Part shown: piece after piece, positions 10,837 to 22,542 of the stretch
How the letters are laid out: each line of letters begins with the position of its first letter
Position numbering within the stretch: position 1 is the stretch's first letter
Assembly: GCA_026119855.1 (NCBI GenBank)
Contig: JAOWBW010000383.1
Coordinates: 806,001-870,000, forward strand
Reading direction: 5' to 3'
Length of the DNA: 64,000 nucleotides
Source: Campanula takesimana
Lineage: Eukaryota > Streptophyta > Magnoliopsida > Asterales > Campanulaceae
Program-made: the position numbers and the translations under genes
Notes under the pieces: model-generated
What the model was told of the DNA's origin: nothing
Seen by the model: only the letters and a program-made list of their open reading frames with translations
The model's database searches: none

Positions 10837-11116
10837 CTCCCTCCGTCCCCAAACACCTTGTACTTATTTCCTTTTTGGGTGTCCCATTAGTAAGTTTCAT
10901 TTCCTAAAATGTTCAAATTTTATTGTTTTTCTATTCTCTCTACCCCACTTGTCATACTCACACTTACTTTTGGGTCCCACTTGTAAATCTCACTCATCTT
11001 ATCATACTCACAACCTCTTTCCCGCTCACAATACTTTTGAATATATATATATTCATTTCTTAATTCCCGTGGATCCTCGTGCAAGCTGTTTTGTGACTGT
11101 TTTGTGACGGAGGGAG
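10837..11116. mobile_element. Stowaway MITE
   Basis: The 280-bp element has inverted ends CTCCCTCCGTCCC and GACGGAGGGAG, with TA on both sides (10835-10836 and 11117-11118). These are the hallmarks of plant Stowaway MITEs moved by mariner-type transposases. Confidence 0.9.
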
Positions 11117-11303
11117 TATAGTTTAAGGTAGGATAATGTCAGATGCAAGTGGACATCAAACCGCTTGCTCCAGCTAGATGCTGCAAAGGATCATAGGAGT
11201 GGTTCTAAATTCCTACTCTACATGGTATGTGAGTCATAACGTTCCTAAGTCCTAATATTCCTTTGTCATCACGTGATACAATATAAATGAGGATACCAAT
11301 CAG

Positions 11304-12032
11304 TAGGGGTGTCAGTGGTTCGGTTCAACCGTGGTTTGGGACCGAACCGAATTAAATCATACGATTTGGTTCGGTTTTTAAGCACAAGTAGTTCGGTTCG
11401 GTCTCAAAAATTGGTAAACCGCGTGGTTCGGTTTGGTTTGTGGTCTGACCCCTCCAGACCAAACCAGACCGAACCAAACCAAACCGTCAGACCGAACCGC
11501 CAGACCGAACCATCAGACCGAACCACCAGACCAAACCGTCAGACCACATATATTAGTCATATATTTGTATGTTAAGTAACATTCACCTTTAAATTATTAA
11601 AATAATTTACATTACATTACATCATTCTTAACTCTAATTTTGCATCTTATTCAATATTCATTTTATCGAATGTTATATTCATTGAGGCACATAGTTAACA
11701 AAGTTCTGTAGTGTATTCACTTCCTTTGGCTTCTTTATTCGTTTGATATTTTCATTCTTCCGAATTTTCTCATTTGAACAGAGTGTAAACCATAATTTAA
11801 ATCGTGATATGAACCTCGGTGTGAATGGTGATTTAAACCACAATCTAAACCATATTCTAGACCACGGTCTAAACCGCAGTCTGGACCACATTAATGAACC
11901 GCGGTCTGAACCAAACCATGGCGGTTTGGTTTGGTTTGGTTTGAAATTTTTCGTGGTTCCGTTCGGTTTGGAATTTTTCCAAACCGATGACTAGTGGTTT
12001 GGTCTCTAAAACGGCTGAGACCGAAGCAAACC
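11304..12032. mobile_element. GGTTCGG-rich hAT-like MITE, right end lost
   Basis: The left end is TAGGGGTGTCAG, a common start for plant hAT-type MITEs. Both flanks are full of GGTTCGG/CCGAACC words in both orientations around an AT-rich centre (11575-11800). The matching right terminus and an 8-bp target duplication (CCAATCAG at the left) are not found. At about 12032 it abuts a truncated copia LTR. Confidence 0.6.
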
Positions 12033-12637
12033 AGGATATCACTATAATATGTAAATATTATTACAACTTTTCACATGCTCTCACACGGATCTAGCATGCA
12101 TACTCTCCATGAACAACCTCCCTAAGAACACACAAACAACACGGTCATGGCCGGCGTGTTGTAGGATCGCCCCCATGGCTCTCCTAGGCCCCCGGCCCCC
12201 TCATAGACACTATTTTGTGGCTCTCTTGTGGATCCTAGCTTTCTCCTATCAAGCACACAATATTCTGGATGAAATCCCATTTATATAGGTGTAGGAGAAG
12301 TCCTAAATCAATACATGGAAGAAATCTAGTCAAAATAGGAAACTGAGAAAAACTGGGCTGTCCCCGACATGCACGGCCGTGCAGACCTTGCTACTCGGCC
12401 GTGCAGCTAGGCCATGCACTATGCTTGGAGCGACCGTGCTTTATTTTCCCCCAAAACTATAGCTTCCTCCCCGTAGTGCACGGCCGTGCTCTTCCCCATG
12501 CATGGCCGTGCATCCCCTGTTCTGCACTTTCTTGATTTCCTTCTCACATTTGACCTCTCCTTGATCTTCCACCCCCTATGATTTTAACTCCTTTTATCCA
12601 TCCGTCTCCTCACGGTTTTAGGACTCCACTCCCAACA
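12033..12637 (-). repeat. 3' LTR of copia F, truncated
   Basis: It is homologous to 13824-14451. On the minus strand it starts TGTTGGGAGTGGAGTCC directly after a polypurine tract (CCAGGTGGGAGAT read on minus) and carries a TATATAAA box (12280-12287, minus). The distal end is missing where the hAT-like fragment begins. Confidence 0.85.
12371..12511. repeat. GC dyad array with 22-bp steps
   Basis: Units related to the palindrome GCACGGCCGTGC start at 12371, 12393, 12406 (weak), 12428, 12478 and 12500. Steps of 22 bp link 12371-12393, 12406-12428 and 12478-12500, and 50 bp separates 12428 from 12478. The other LTR copy repeats this layout with diverged units at 14181, 14203, 14216, 14238, 14289 and 14311. 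Confidence 0.8.
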
Positions 12638-13661
12638 ATCTCCCACCTGGAGACTAAAACAATAAACATAGAAATCGTCCCATCAAAACTTCCACCTGGA
12701 AGATGACCCCCTTCGAATATTGTAACACCATGTTACACCAAGCTCCTCCTTGATGATGATGAGCCTCCACGCTCTACCATTAAGAGCCTCCACGCTCCAG
12801 TAATAAGGAGAGTTAAAACCAAGCGACGCTTCAACATCTCCGTGTTAGATTCTTCTTGCCTCACCAAATCAACTTGTACCTTGATTTCCTTGCAAGACTA
12901 ACTTCGCCTTCTCCCTCATAGATCCACTCCCCTTTCAATGCTCCCCATAAAATTCGAACATACCTTTCTTATTACATTGTCTTTTGTGGTATTTTCTCTC
13001 TCTCTGTCAGGGTCACTTGACTCCCACCGCGATGCAAATTTTGAGTCACTCTCCCCCTAACTTCCTGTTCATTGATGTCTCTCTGTTTTACACCAATAGG
13101 CCGGTCTTCACGCCTCTTGCTCCCACCCAGAACGAATTTGATGTTGTTGGTAGAGTACAACATCCTCCTATCTCCCATCCGTCATTTTCGAGAAGTCCTC
13201 CTCTTCTCACGTTGTCAAACCGGTTTATACCACTCACCTTTGCATCGTCAGTTGCTTCTGCAAGTGCTTGATGCATCTCTCCTCTTCTTTCATATTTTCT
13301 CAATCGCCTAAATTTGCACAAAGAAAATTTCTCCCCTATCTATTTTTCTCTAACCACCTTGACTGCCCCATAAACCCTAGAACACCTCAAATCCATCTAG
13401 ATCTCTGCATCTCCAAATTCCACCTCGAATCTATGCAGATCTCTTAAGAAACACACGAACTGATTCAGACTGTCTGACCTTCTGGATAATTGTGACCTAT
13501 TAGGCACGCTCTTGCTTCAGCCAAAAAACCCTAGCAGCTCTCAGATCAACTTTGCACGCTTGCATGCCACACCTAGCTCGGTCGCGCCACCCCGGTTATT
13601 TTGATGTTTCCTTCTTCACCTTGGAAATTCTGAATCTCAAACCAAAGCTCCTGATACCAGT
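12638..13661 (-). pseudogene. Interior of copia F
   Basis: This holds about 1 kb between the LTRs. Near 12660-12930, minus-strand sequence may be the extreme end of a copia pol, but no catalytic motif survives. The remainder (12930-13640) shows only short open stretches that do not resemble a known domain. No functional product is supported. Confidence 0.5.
13647..13659 (-). other. Primer binding site of copia F
   Basis: Read on the minus strand it is TGGTATCAGGAGC, next to the CCCCAACA end of the 5' LTR. It differs from the standard initiator tRNA-Met site by one inserted G, either real variation or a sequence error. Confidence 0.75.
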
Positions 13662-14451
13662 TGTTGGGGTATTGGGGGGATCTACACATCCACTAGCCCA
13701 TACTAGCAGTCATCAATATAGAGAAAATAATCAACACATGAATAATAATATGAAAGAACAAATAACACTAAAGATTTGTTAACCCGGTTCACCAACACAT
13801 GGCTACATCCGGAGGCACCAAGCCAAGATATCACTATAATATGTAAAGATTATTACAACTTTGCACATGCTCTCACACAAATCTAGCATGCCTACTCTCC
13901 ATGAAAAATCTCTCATACATATTATCTCACCTCCCCAAGAACACAAAAACAACACGGTCATGGTCGGGTTGTAGGATCGCTCCCATGGCTCTCCTAGGCC
14001 TCCGGCCCCCTCCTAGACACTATTTTGTGGCTCTCTTGTATATCCTAGTTTTCTTCTATCAAGAACACAATATTTTGGATGAAATCCCCTTTACATAGGT
14101 GTAGGAGAAGTCCTAAATCAATACATGGAAGAAATCTAGTAAAAATAGAAAACTGAGAAAAACTGGTTTGTCCTCGACATGCACGGCCGTGCAGAACTTG
14201 CTATTCAGCCGTGCAGATCGGCCATATACTATGCCTGGACTGGCTGTGCTCTATTTCCCCCCCAAAATAGTAGCTTCCTCCCCATAGTGAACAATCGTGA
14301 TCTTCCCCATGCACGGCCGTGCAACCCCCGTTCTGCACTTTCTCGATTTACTTCTCCTTTTTGACATCTCCTTGATCTCCACCAACCCCTTATGATTTAG
14401 ACTCTTTTTCTCCCTCCGTCTCCTCACAGGTTTAGGACTCCACTCCCAACA
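13662..14451 (-). repeat. 5' LTR of copia F
   Basis: This 790-bp LTR has ends TGTTGGG/CCCAACA. The minus-strand TATA element seen in the other copy is altered here (near 14090). It contains the second copy of the GCACGGCCGTGC-type array at 14181-14322. Confidence 0.85.
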
Positions 14452-15323
14452 CCTCCCCCGATAACCCTGCCCCATCTTCTCCCGACTTCAACCTTAGCTG
14501 TCACGACCCGAAAACTAGGCTCTATTTTATTAGTAATAAATAATTATTATTTATTTAATTGCTTATTTTTTTATTTAAATTATTATTTATTTAAATATTT
14601 ATGTGTGCACTTTATGTGTCATAATAAATTATGACTAGCATTTTATTTGGGTCATTTGTGCTAATGTAGAAGTGTTGAGTCTTATTTGTTAGTGGGGAGT
14701 TTGTTTGTAGAGAGTAGTAGTAAGGGAGGGGTCTAAGTGTAAGTTTAGTTTTAATCATCTTCTCCCTACTCCCTCTATTTCTCCCTCACCCCATTCACTT
14801 TCCAGCCATTTCTCTCTCTCTCTAGCTCATTGGGTAAGTTTTTATTCCTCTCACTTCTCTCTTCATTTCCATCATCTTCCTCTCATTAATTCTCATTTCT
14901 TAAAACATGAATCATGTTTAGATCGTCGATAGGATCGTAGGAAGCCAAGAAATTTCGAGTTCCGTCACCTTTGAGAAAATCCGAGTAAGTTACTTTTCCC
15001 CCATTTTGATGCTAAAATGTTCATATCATGTTTAGATAATGCTTAATGTGTTATATTTGAAGTTTGGTTGGGTTTTGAATTTGTTTAGAATTTATTTTGA
15101 ATTTAATTGAGTTTTGGGTAAAAATGGTAGATTGATGAATGTTGGGTTTAATCCTTGGTTTTGGGTTGATAAATGTTGTATTTGGGTTCCCATTCTAGTT
15201 ATAAGTGGTTTTGGTACATTGTAGAACTTGTAGAAGGAGTTGATTTTGAGTATTTGGTGTTTGGGAAAATTTGGTTCGAAACTTGTAAAAAACCCAGCTC
15301 TGTTTTCCTCCCAGCCAGTAGAC

Positions 15324-15430
15324 CAGGCGCCCGCCTGTGGTGGACCAGGCGCCCGCCTACATACCCTTTCTGAAGACCAGACCTTCTGGTCATTCAGGCG
15401 CCCGCCTGCCCCTTTCCAGGCGCCCGCCCG
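15324..15430. repeat. Two pairs of GC dyads in the element A LTR
   Basis: CAGGCGCCCGCCTG (6-bp arms around CC) starts at 15324, 15346, 15395 and 15417, steps 22, 49 and 22. Unit 2 ends ...CCTAC and unit 4 ends ...CCCG, so the outer bases vary. Between the pairs lies another dyad, GACCAGA/TCTGGTC (15375-15391). The 3' LTR has the same array at 20669, 20691, 20741 and 20763 (22, 50, 22). Confidence 0.88.
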
Positions 15431-15901
15431 CCCCTGTTTCAGGAATTTTACCTTTTTGCTTGGTTTAAGACTTAAGGCTTAACTAGTTTAGGTTTAATCC
15501 TTCTAATTAACTTAAGATAACACCGTGGTGCACTTTAATAATTAAAATTGGTTCCTTCGTGAACAATAGTGTTATGTAATTTGATCAAGTATTGTTTGGG
15601 TATCATCTTTGGAATGTATCTGGTATGGTTTCTCTTTATGAAATTACGGTATTCTAATAATCATTGTTGTTGTGCTCTTTATGAGAAATTCCGTTTATCG
15701 TTGTTGTGCTCTTTTATGAGAAACTTCTTGTGTTCGTTGTTGTTGAACTCTTCATGAGTAATCGTTTGCATCTTTATGGTGATTAATTGGTGTGGTTCCC
15801 TACTTTGGAACCTTAAGTTGTTCATTCATGCTAAATTATTATTACTTAGCATTTAATTAGAAGCCCAGCTGGCATAATTGTTGCATTGGGCGATGGGAAA
15901 G

Positions 15902-15932
15902 ATTATAATGGCAGAGCCAAGTCCATTATAAT
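15902..15932. repeat. Perfect 10-bp LTR hairpin
   Basis: ATTATAATGG (15902-15911) and CCATTATAAT (15923-15932) are exact inverted repeats with an 11-nt loop. The same hairpin is present in the 3' LTR (near 21244) and in element B (near 29550), and is degraded in element C. It may fold in the element RNA. Confidence 0.7.
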
Positions 15933-16844
15933 GTTGACCATTGTTTTGCCCCCTTCTTTACCCCTTCTCCAGATTGGCCTTGGAAAGGATAAGTCAGCGT
16001 TCCTTTGTGAATGCATCTGGCTAACGGGCATGACTTTGTGTCATGGTCCTTGTCCCTTGTGACACTTTTATTGGTTATTGGTTCCGGTACCGGGGGTTTC
16101 TCTTCGAGCTTTCATGCTGCTATGAAGATGTTGATTGTTGATTATTGAAGCTGCGCAGCGACCTTTATTTGGTTCTTCCAGTTGGGTGAAACCTTGGCTA
16201 TGTATCCACTTATGAGTGTTTATTTCAGCTTTATGTGTTGCATGTTGAGCTGGTCGTTATTTCCAACCGGTATGGGACGGTTGGCGATAGGGAGCCTCTC
16301 ATTTGTTGTTATATGTTTATTTATATGATTGATTATTGGATATTACTGTTGACGGCATGTCACTTATTATTCCGCTGCTATCTGTCTTATGTTAATTGCT
16401 ATTGGCCATTGCATATTAGCATGTCATGTAGTTGCATTAGTAACTTACTGAGATTTTATCTCACCCCGTTTATTTCCATCTTTGTTTTTCCTTAACCCCC
16501 CCAGGAGGAAAAGGATTAGGATTCGCGGATCGAGGAGGACGTCGAGAGGTTGAGATTTTGGGGCAGGTTGTTATGGTTCGGTTTACATTATTTAAATGTA
16601 TAACCTTTTGGGGATAGTTTTACCATTATTGACGTCATTAAGAATTGTATATTTTATTCTTTTGGGTATAAGCTGTGGAGCTTATGTTGGATGTACTTTG
16701 TTGATTTAAACTTGGATTTGTAAAGCCTTGTGTTATCATCTTTTGGTTCAAAATGGAATTTTTAACTTCTATATTTTAGAGTTTTGATTTTAAGTCGACG
16801 TTCAGATCGCGGTCTCGGGCCGCGGGGTTCGGGGCCGCGACAGT

Positions 16845-16856
16845 TGGTATCAGAGC
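16845..16856 (+). other. Primer binding site of element A
   Basis: TGGTATCAGAGC starts two bases after the LTR end, matching initiator tRNA-Met. Confidence 0.85.
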
Positions 16857-16962
16857 CATGGTTTGGCTCTAAGTATAAGTCTAGGAGGATTAGTATGACC
16901 TAGGTGGGTAGTTGTGTTCGGAGTGAGTAACGATGAGTATTTTATGCAGGTATTTGTTTGTG

Positions 16963-18283
16963 ATGGCTAGAAGAAGAATTGGTGAAGCTTCTAGGGGGAC
17001 TCAGAATCTTAAAGGTCTACAGGAAGAAAACCGTGCAGTGTTTCAGGACAGGTTTGAAGTGGCCGTGAAAGCAATTCGTGACCAAGGGCCGAGAGGAACA
17101 TGTAGCACCTCCGCGATATGGGTTGGAGCAGTTCTTAAAGTTGAAACCAAGTGAGTACGACGGTGAGCCGGATGTGAAGAAAGCCGAGTTATGGATAGCA
17201 TCGATGGAGAAAATCTACGATGTATTTGGTTGCACTGATGAGGATAGGGTTCTGTTTTCAGCTTATAAGCTCGTGGGGACTGCGGAACATTGGTGGAAGG
17301 CACTGAAGACCAGTTGGGATGCGACTCTTGTACCATATCCTTGGGAGTGGTTCATGAGGAAATTCAAGGATCATTTTATCTCTCTAGTGAATCAAAACCG
17401 GAAAGAGATCGAGTTCCTCATCTTGGAGCAAGGTATGATGTCAGTAGCACAGTACTCAGCTAAGTTCACAGAATTAGCCAGGTGTTGTGAATACCTTGTG
17501 CGGACCGAGGAGCAGAAAGCGATGAGATTAATCAGGGGTTTGAAGACATCCATCCGGACTCAGTTTATAGCACAGCGGATTCAGACTTATCAGGATGCGG
17601 TGGATCGAGCCAACTTGATTGAGCAGGATAGTGGGGGACACAAAAGGAAGACTGAGATGGTTAACCCGTGTAAGCAAGGAGGGCAGAGTGAGTCACAACA
17701 GCAACATTCAGATAACAGAGGTAATTCGGGAGTGCAAACTCGATTCAGAAGGCAACTTCAAGGGCAACCAACAGTAGGAAATCAAGGTTCTTATAAAGGG
17801 ACACAAAATGGGAAAGTCTGCAGCTTCTGTCAGAGGATAGGACACTCAGAAGACAAGTGTTGGAAGAAGCAGGGGAAATGTGTGAAATGTGGTCAGTTGG
17901 GACACTTCGTTAAAGATTGTCCGAGGTTTAGAGTTCAGTCATCGGGGACAAGAACTGGAATACCACAGGGTCAAAAAAGGGATGCTTCGGGGAAGCCCAA
18001 GGTTTCAGGTAGAGTATTTGCAATCAATCAGCACTCAACAGGTGACTCATCAGTTCAGGAGGTATTATTTTGCGTCGAGAGAGCGAGCGCGTGCATTTTA
18101 GGATCATCGCATTCATATGTTTCTGTGCATTTAGCTGCATTTATTTCTTTTGAGTCTTTGACTTATGTGTTGTCAGTGTCTACTCCTAGGGAGGAGTGTA
18201 GGATGTCTGATGGAGTCTTATGTGCTCATGTTGTGCTTAAAGGTAGATATAACTTACCTGCTAAATTGGTCATATTGCTATGA
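16963..18283 (+). pseudogene. Gag of element A with one frameshift
   Basis: Gag forms the particle that packages element RNA. The frame starts at ATG 16963 (MARRRIGEASR) and is open until about 17095. There a one-base loss relative to elements B and C shifts the frame, and it then continues uninterrupted to 18283. The capsid-like region includes YGLEQFLKLKPSEYDGEP, WIASMEKIYDVFGC and AEHWWKALK. A double zinc knuckle follows: CSFCQRIGHSEDKC and CVKCGQLGHFVKDC (about 17818-17922). The frame runs into a protease start (GSSHSYVSV) whose catalytic Asp is replaced (ILGSSHS instead of DPGSSHS), then ends. Only one lesion in about 1.2 kb while pol is gone suggests gag was retained, or the lesion is a sequencing error. 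Confidence 0.85.
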
Positions 18284-19828
18284 TGAGATTTTTGATGTCA
18301 TTTTGAGAAGGGAAATATCATGCTTTAGTCGATGGTTGTAGGGAAATTGTTACATCCTCTCTTCCCTTTTACCTAAAATTGTTTTGAGACCGTTCCTTTG
18401 TGTAGAGTTAAGAAAATCTTTTCTTGTTTGGAATCTGACTATTTTGCTTCGATGGGTGACAATGGATGTCTATACCAATTGTTGGGTGTATTTATCGTTT
18501 GTAAAAAAAAAAAAAAAAAAAAATTCTATTTTTATTTCTGAGTAGTACCTAGTAATTGGGGAGAACTTAGGGTTAAATTGAGTTGTTATAGTACAAGGTT
18601 GTAGTGCTAATATTTAGATCAATGTCCTTATGGCATCGGTTGGGTTATAAGAGTTGAGGATTCAAATGAGGATTTCTGGATAGGAGATTTTGTTTACTTT
18701 TAGTACATCTCCGTGAATGCATCGGAATGGATTAGTATGGAGAGGTGTACGATTTGTTATGAGATATGAGTATATTATGGAAGTTATAATCATCGATAGT
18801 GGTGAGCGTGTTAAGCTAGAAAAGACTAATAAGTACATTTGGGAGAGTAACAATTTCTCGATCTATGTTAAGGGCATTTTGAATTTTTGGTGAGAGAGTG
18901 GTTCTATGGTCCTAAATCTCTCCTTGTGGCGTTTCGCGATTTGGATCAAGGGTATATGGAGGAAGTGGAGTATCAATACTTGGGCATAATTAAGGAATAT
19001 CATGATTTGGCACTGGGTCAATTGGAACGTTGCTAGCTAATTGGTTTATTATGATGGTAGTACCATTGAGCTTAAATATCATTAAGTCAATAAATGTATG
19101 CGTGAGAGACTAACTGGGTTTAGCTATTGAATTTAGAGTTCGTTGATTTCCTTTGGGTATATGAGCACGGATTATGACTTAAATGGGAGTTAGAGAAAAT
19201 CTTTTGAAGATGAAATTTGGATCGTTTTGCGGACTATCGAGTATATTGAATGGTTTAGGCTTCAAGACCAGATTAATGAAGGGATGAGAGTATAACATAG
19301 ATTTAAGTGGACACTTTGTACGAGAAATTTTGGGGTTGTATGGTACTATTAGTTTAAGGTGCTATCTAGATCGAGAGCACTATAATGGTAATCCATGGAG
19401 ATATAGCCATTTCGATGAATATTGTGGAAATAGAACTTTCTTTAACCATTCTATATTTTAAAAGCTAATTAGGCTCGGGATGGTGATGTTTTGAATTTCT
19501 GGGGAATACTACTAAGTATGCGATTTACAAGAGGAGACACCTTTGCAGTGTAATTAAGGTTGTGAATAAGGTGAGCTTGGGATATCTCGAGAGTTATGTT
19601 TGGGAGCAATTGGGATTCTCCAATTTTGATTATGGATTCTAATTAGTAGTGAAGGTTATGATTGAAAGAAGTTATGTGCGAGAGGTCGTGGTATTGCGAA
19701 CATTATTTAGGGTTACTACGTGGTGGTTTAGAATGGACAATTGAGGAATTTGAGAAATGGCGGAACTATCGTATCCGTAGCTATTGGGTCTTTCGGGTAA
19801 GTCTCGTTAAAATTCGGGTCGAATTTTC
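18284..19828 (+). pseudogene. Collapsed pol region of element A
   Basis: About 1.5 kb here replaces more than 3 kb of pol in elements B and C. The first part (18284-18450) can be followed as decayed protease sequence. The last part (about 19715-19800) resembles the chromodomain tail of B and C (EWTIEEFEKWR). The middle shows no reverse transcriptase, RNase H or integrase motif. An A-run lies near 18503-18523. Confidence 0.6.
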
Positions 19829-19830
19829 TT

Positions 19831-19844
19831 TAAGGGGGAGTGAA
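19831..19844 (+). other. Polypurine tract of element A
   Basis: TAAGGGGGAGTGAA directly precedes the 3' LTR. Elements B and C have the same tract with small changes, preceded by the shared words ATTCGGGTCGAATT. Confidence 0.8.
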
Positions 19845-22182
19845 TGTCACGACCCGAAAACTAGGCTCTATTTTATTAGTAATAAATAATTATTATTTAT
19901 TTAATTGCTTATTTGTTTATTTAAATTATTATTTATTTAAATATTTATGTGTGCACTTTATGTGTCATAATAAATTATGACTAGCATTTTATTTGGGTCA
20001 TTTGTGCTAATGTAGAAGTGTTGAGTCTTATTTGTTAGTGGGGAGTTTGTTTGTAGAGAGTAGTAGTAAGGGAGGGGTCTAAGTGTAAGTTTAGTTTTAA
20101 TCATCTTCTCCCTACTCCCTCTATTTCTCCCTCACCCCATTCACTTTCCAGCCATTTCTCTCTCTCTCTAGCTCATTGGGTAAGTTTTTATTCCTCTCAC
20201 TTCTCTCTTCATTTCCATCATCTTCCTCTCATTAATTCTCATTTCTTAAAACATGAATCATGTTTAGATCGTCGATAGGATCGTAGGAAGCCAAGAAATT
20301 TCGAGTTCCGTCACCTTTGAGAAAATCCGAGTAAGTTACTTTTCCCCCATTTGATGCTAAAATGTTCATATCATGTTTAGATAATGCTTAATGTGTTATA
20401 TTTGAAGTTTGGTTGGGTTTTGAATTTGTTTAGAATTTATTTTGAATTTAATTGAGTTTTGGGTAAAAATGGTAGATTGATGAATGTTGGGTTTAATCCT
20501 TGGTTTTGGGTTGATAAATGTTGTATTTGGGTTCCCATTCTAGTTATAAGTGGTTTTGGTACATTGTAGAACTTGTAGAAGGAGTTGATTTTGAGTATTT
20601 GGTGTTTTGGGAAAATTTGGTTCGAAACTTGTAAAAACCCAGCTCTGTTTTCCTCCCAGCCAGTAGACCAGGCGCCCGCCTGTGGTGGACCAGGCGCCCG
20701 CCTACATACCCCTTTCTGAAGACCAGACCTTCTGGTCATTCAGGCGCCCGCCTGCCCCTTTCCAGGCGCCCGCCGCCCCTGTTTCAGGAATTTTACCTTT
20801 TTGCTTGGTTTAAGACTTAAGGCTTAACTAGTTAGGTTTAATCCTTCTAATTAACTTAAGATAACACCGTGGTGCACTTTAATAATTAAAATTGGTTCCT
20901 TCGTGAACAATAGTGTTATGTAATTTGATCAAGTATTGTTTGGGTATCATCTTTGAATGTATCTGGTATGGTTTCTCTTTATGAAATTACGGTATTCTAA
21001 TAATCATTGTTGTTGTGCTCTTTATGAGAAATTCCGTTTATCGTTGTTGTGCTCTTTTATGAGAAACTTCTTGTGTTCGTTGTTGTTGAACTCTTCATGA
21101 GTAATCGTTTGCATCTTTATGGTGATAATTGGTGTGGTTCCCTACTTTGGAACCTTAAGTTGTTCATTCATGCTAAATTATTATTACTTAGCATTTAATT
21201 AGAAGCCCAGCTGGCATAATTGTTGCATTGGGCGATGGGAAAGATTATAATGGCAGAGCCAAGTCCATTATAATGTTGACCATTGTTTTGCCCCTTCTTT
21301 ACCCTTCTCCAGATTGGCCTTGGAAAGGATAAGTCAGCGTTCCTTTGTGAATGCATCTGGCTAACGGGCATGACTTTGTGTCATGGTCCTTGTCCCTTTG
21401 TGACACTTTTATTGGTTATGGTTCCGGTACGGGGGTTTCTCTTCGAGCTTTCATGCTGCTATGAAGATGTTGATTGTTGATTATTGAAGCTGCGCAGCGA
21501 CCTTTATTGGGTTCTTCCAGTTGGGTGAAACCTTGGCTATGTATCCACTTATGAGTGTTTATTTCAGCTTTATGTGTTGCATGTTGAGCTGGTCGTTATT
21601 TCCAACCGGTATGGGACGGTTGGCGATAGGGAGCCTCTCATTTGTTGTTATATGTTTATTTATATGATTGATTATTGGATATTACTGTTGACGGCATGTC
21701 ACTTATTATTCCGCTGCTATCTGTCTTATGTTAATTGCTATTGGCCATTGCATATTAGCATGTCATGTAGTTGCATTAGTACTTACTGAGATTTTATCTC
21801 ACCCCGTTTATTTCCATCTTTGTTTTTCCTTAACCCCCCCCAGGAGGAAAGGATTAGGATTCGCGGATCGAGGAGGACGTCGAGAGGTTTGAGATTTTGG
21901 GGCAGGTTGTTATGGTTCGGTTTTACATTATTTAAATGTATAACCTTTTGGGGATAGTTTTACCATTATTGACGTCATTAAGAATTGTATATTTTATTCT
22001 TTTGGGTATAAGCTGTGGAGCTTATGTTGGATGTACTTTGTTGATTTAAACTTGGATTTGTAAAGCCTTGTGTTATCATCTTTTGGTTCAAAATGGAATT
22101 TTTAATTCTATATTTTAGAGTTTTGGTTTTAAGTCGACGTTCAGATCGCGGTCTCGGGCCGCGGGGTTCGGGGGCCGCGACA
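19845..22182 (+). repeat. 3' LTR of element A
   Basis: 2338 bp, near-identical to 14499-16842. By eye the differences are mostly single-base length changes in homopolymers. TTAGC follows. Confidence 0.93.
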
Positions 22183-22542
22183 TTAGCGGCGACGTACAAC
22201 GTGCTTTCTTTTTCTTCGATGACATCCATCAACGATGATATCCATTAACTGTGCCTCATCCTCATCAACCAACGGCCTCTCCTTCCAGATCTGGCCGGAT
22301 CTGCTCCGATCGTTCCCTCTCCTTCCTTCTCCTTCCAGATTTATTCCCCTCCAATCAAATCCCAATGCCAAAGGCTTCACAAAGGGGATAGCAACAAGGG
22401 TTGAAATTGTCAACTGTGAATTCAAGAAAAAGAGCCGAAGATCGGGGCTTCAACGACTGCCCTATTGATCCCCCGCTTCCCTGCTAGCTGCTGCTACCCT
22501 TGATTTCTCTAGCGTCCAACTTTCTTTCTTTCTCACAGCGGG
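22183..22542. other. Unassigned sequence
   Basis: This continues, after the TTAGC duplication, the DNA seen at 14452-14498. Short open frames exist on both strands (22235-22468 plus, 22183-22425 minus) but neither shows a domain I recognise. I see no element ends. Confidence 0.4.

Larger units (their letters stand above)
12033..14451 (-). mobile_element. Short non-autonomous copia element F
   Basis: On the minus strand the order is 5' LTR (14451-13662), primer site (13659-13647), about 1 kb of interior, a polypurine tract, then the 3' LTR (12637 leftward). The 3' LTR is truncated at 12033, about 170 bp short of the full LTR. With only about 1 kb of interior and no intact pol, it must have moved on borrowed proteins. 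The target-site copy on the left is lost. Confidence 0.8.
14499..16842 (+). repeat. 5' LTR of element A
   Basis: The LTR runs from TGTCACGACCC to GGCCGCGACA. It includes a CT-rich stretch (14750-14880), the GC dyad array (15324-15430), a perfect 10-bp hairpin (15902-15932) and a second dyad CCAACCG/CGGTTGG near 16264. Its open frames are short and repeated in the 3' copy, so I treat them as non-coding. Confidence 0.93.
14499..22182 (+). mobile_element. Tekay-like gypsy element A, gag-only
   Basis: This 7.7-kb element is bounded by TTAGC on both sides (14494-14498 and 22183-22187). Its LTRs of 2344 and 2338 bp start TGTCACGACCC and end GCCGCGACA and are near-identical by eye. A tRNA-Met-type primer site follows the 5' LTR and a polypurine tract precedes the 3' LTR. 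The 3.0-kb interior encodes Gag, then only scraps of protease and a chromodomain-like tail. Reverse transcriptase and integrase are absent. It resembles the class of long-terminal-repeat elements that keep only gag. Relationship to elements B and C through Gag and LTR wording places it in the chromodomain Tekay/Del lineage. Confidence 0.93.

Noticed and set aside
13072..13321. Overlapping short frames in copia F interior
   Set aside because: Three frames on both strands cover the same CT-rich stretch and none resembles a copia domain.
15173..16495. Open frames inside the Tekay LTRs (also 20437-21789, 28908-29946, 49692-50644, 56331-57303)
   Set aside because: They are LTR sequence on both strands, repeated with frame-changing indels in the partner LTR, and show no domain.
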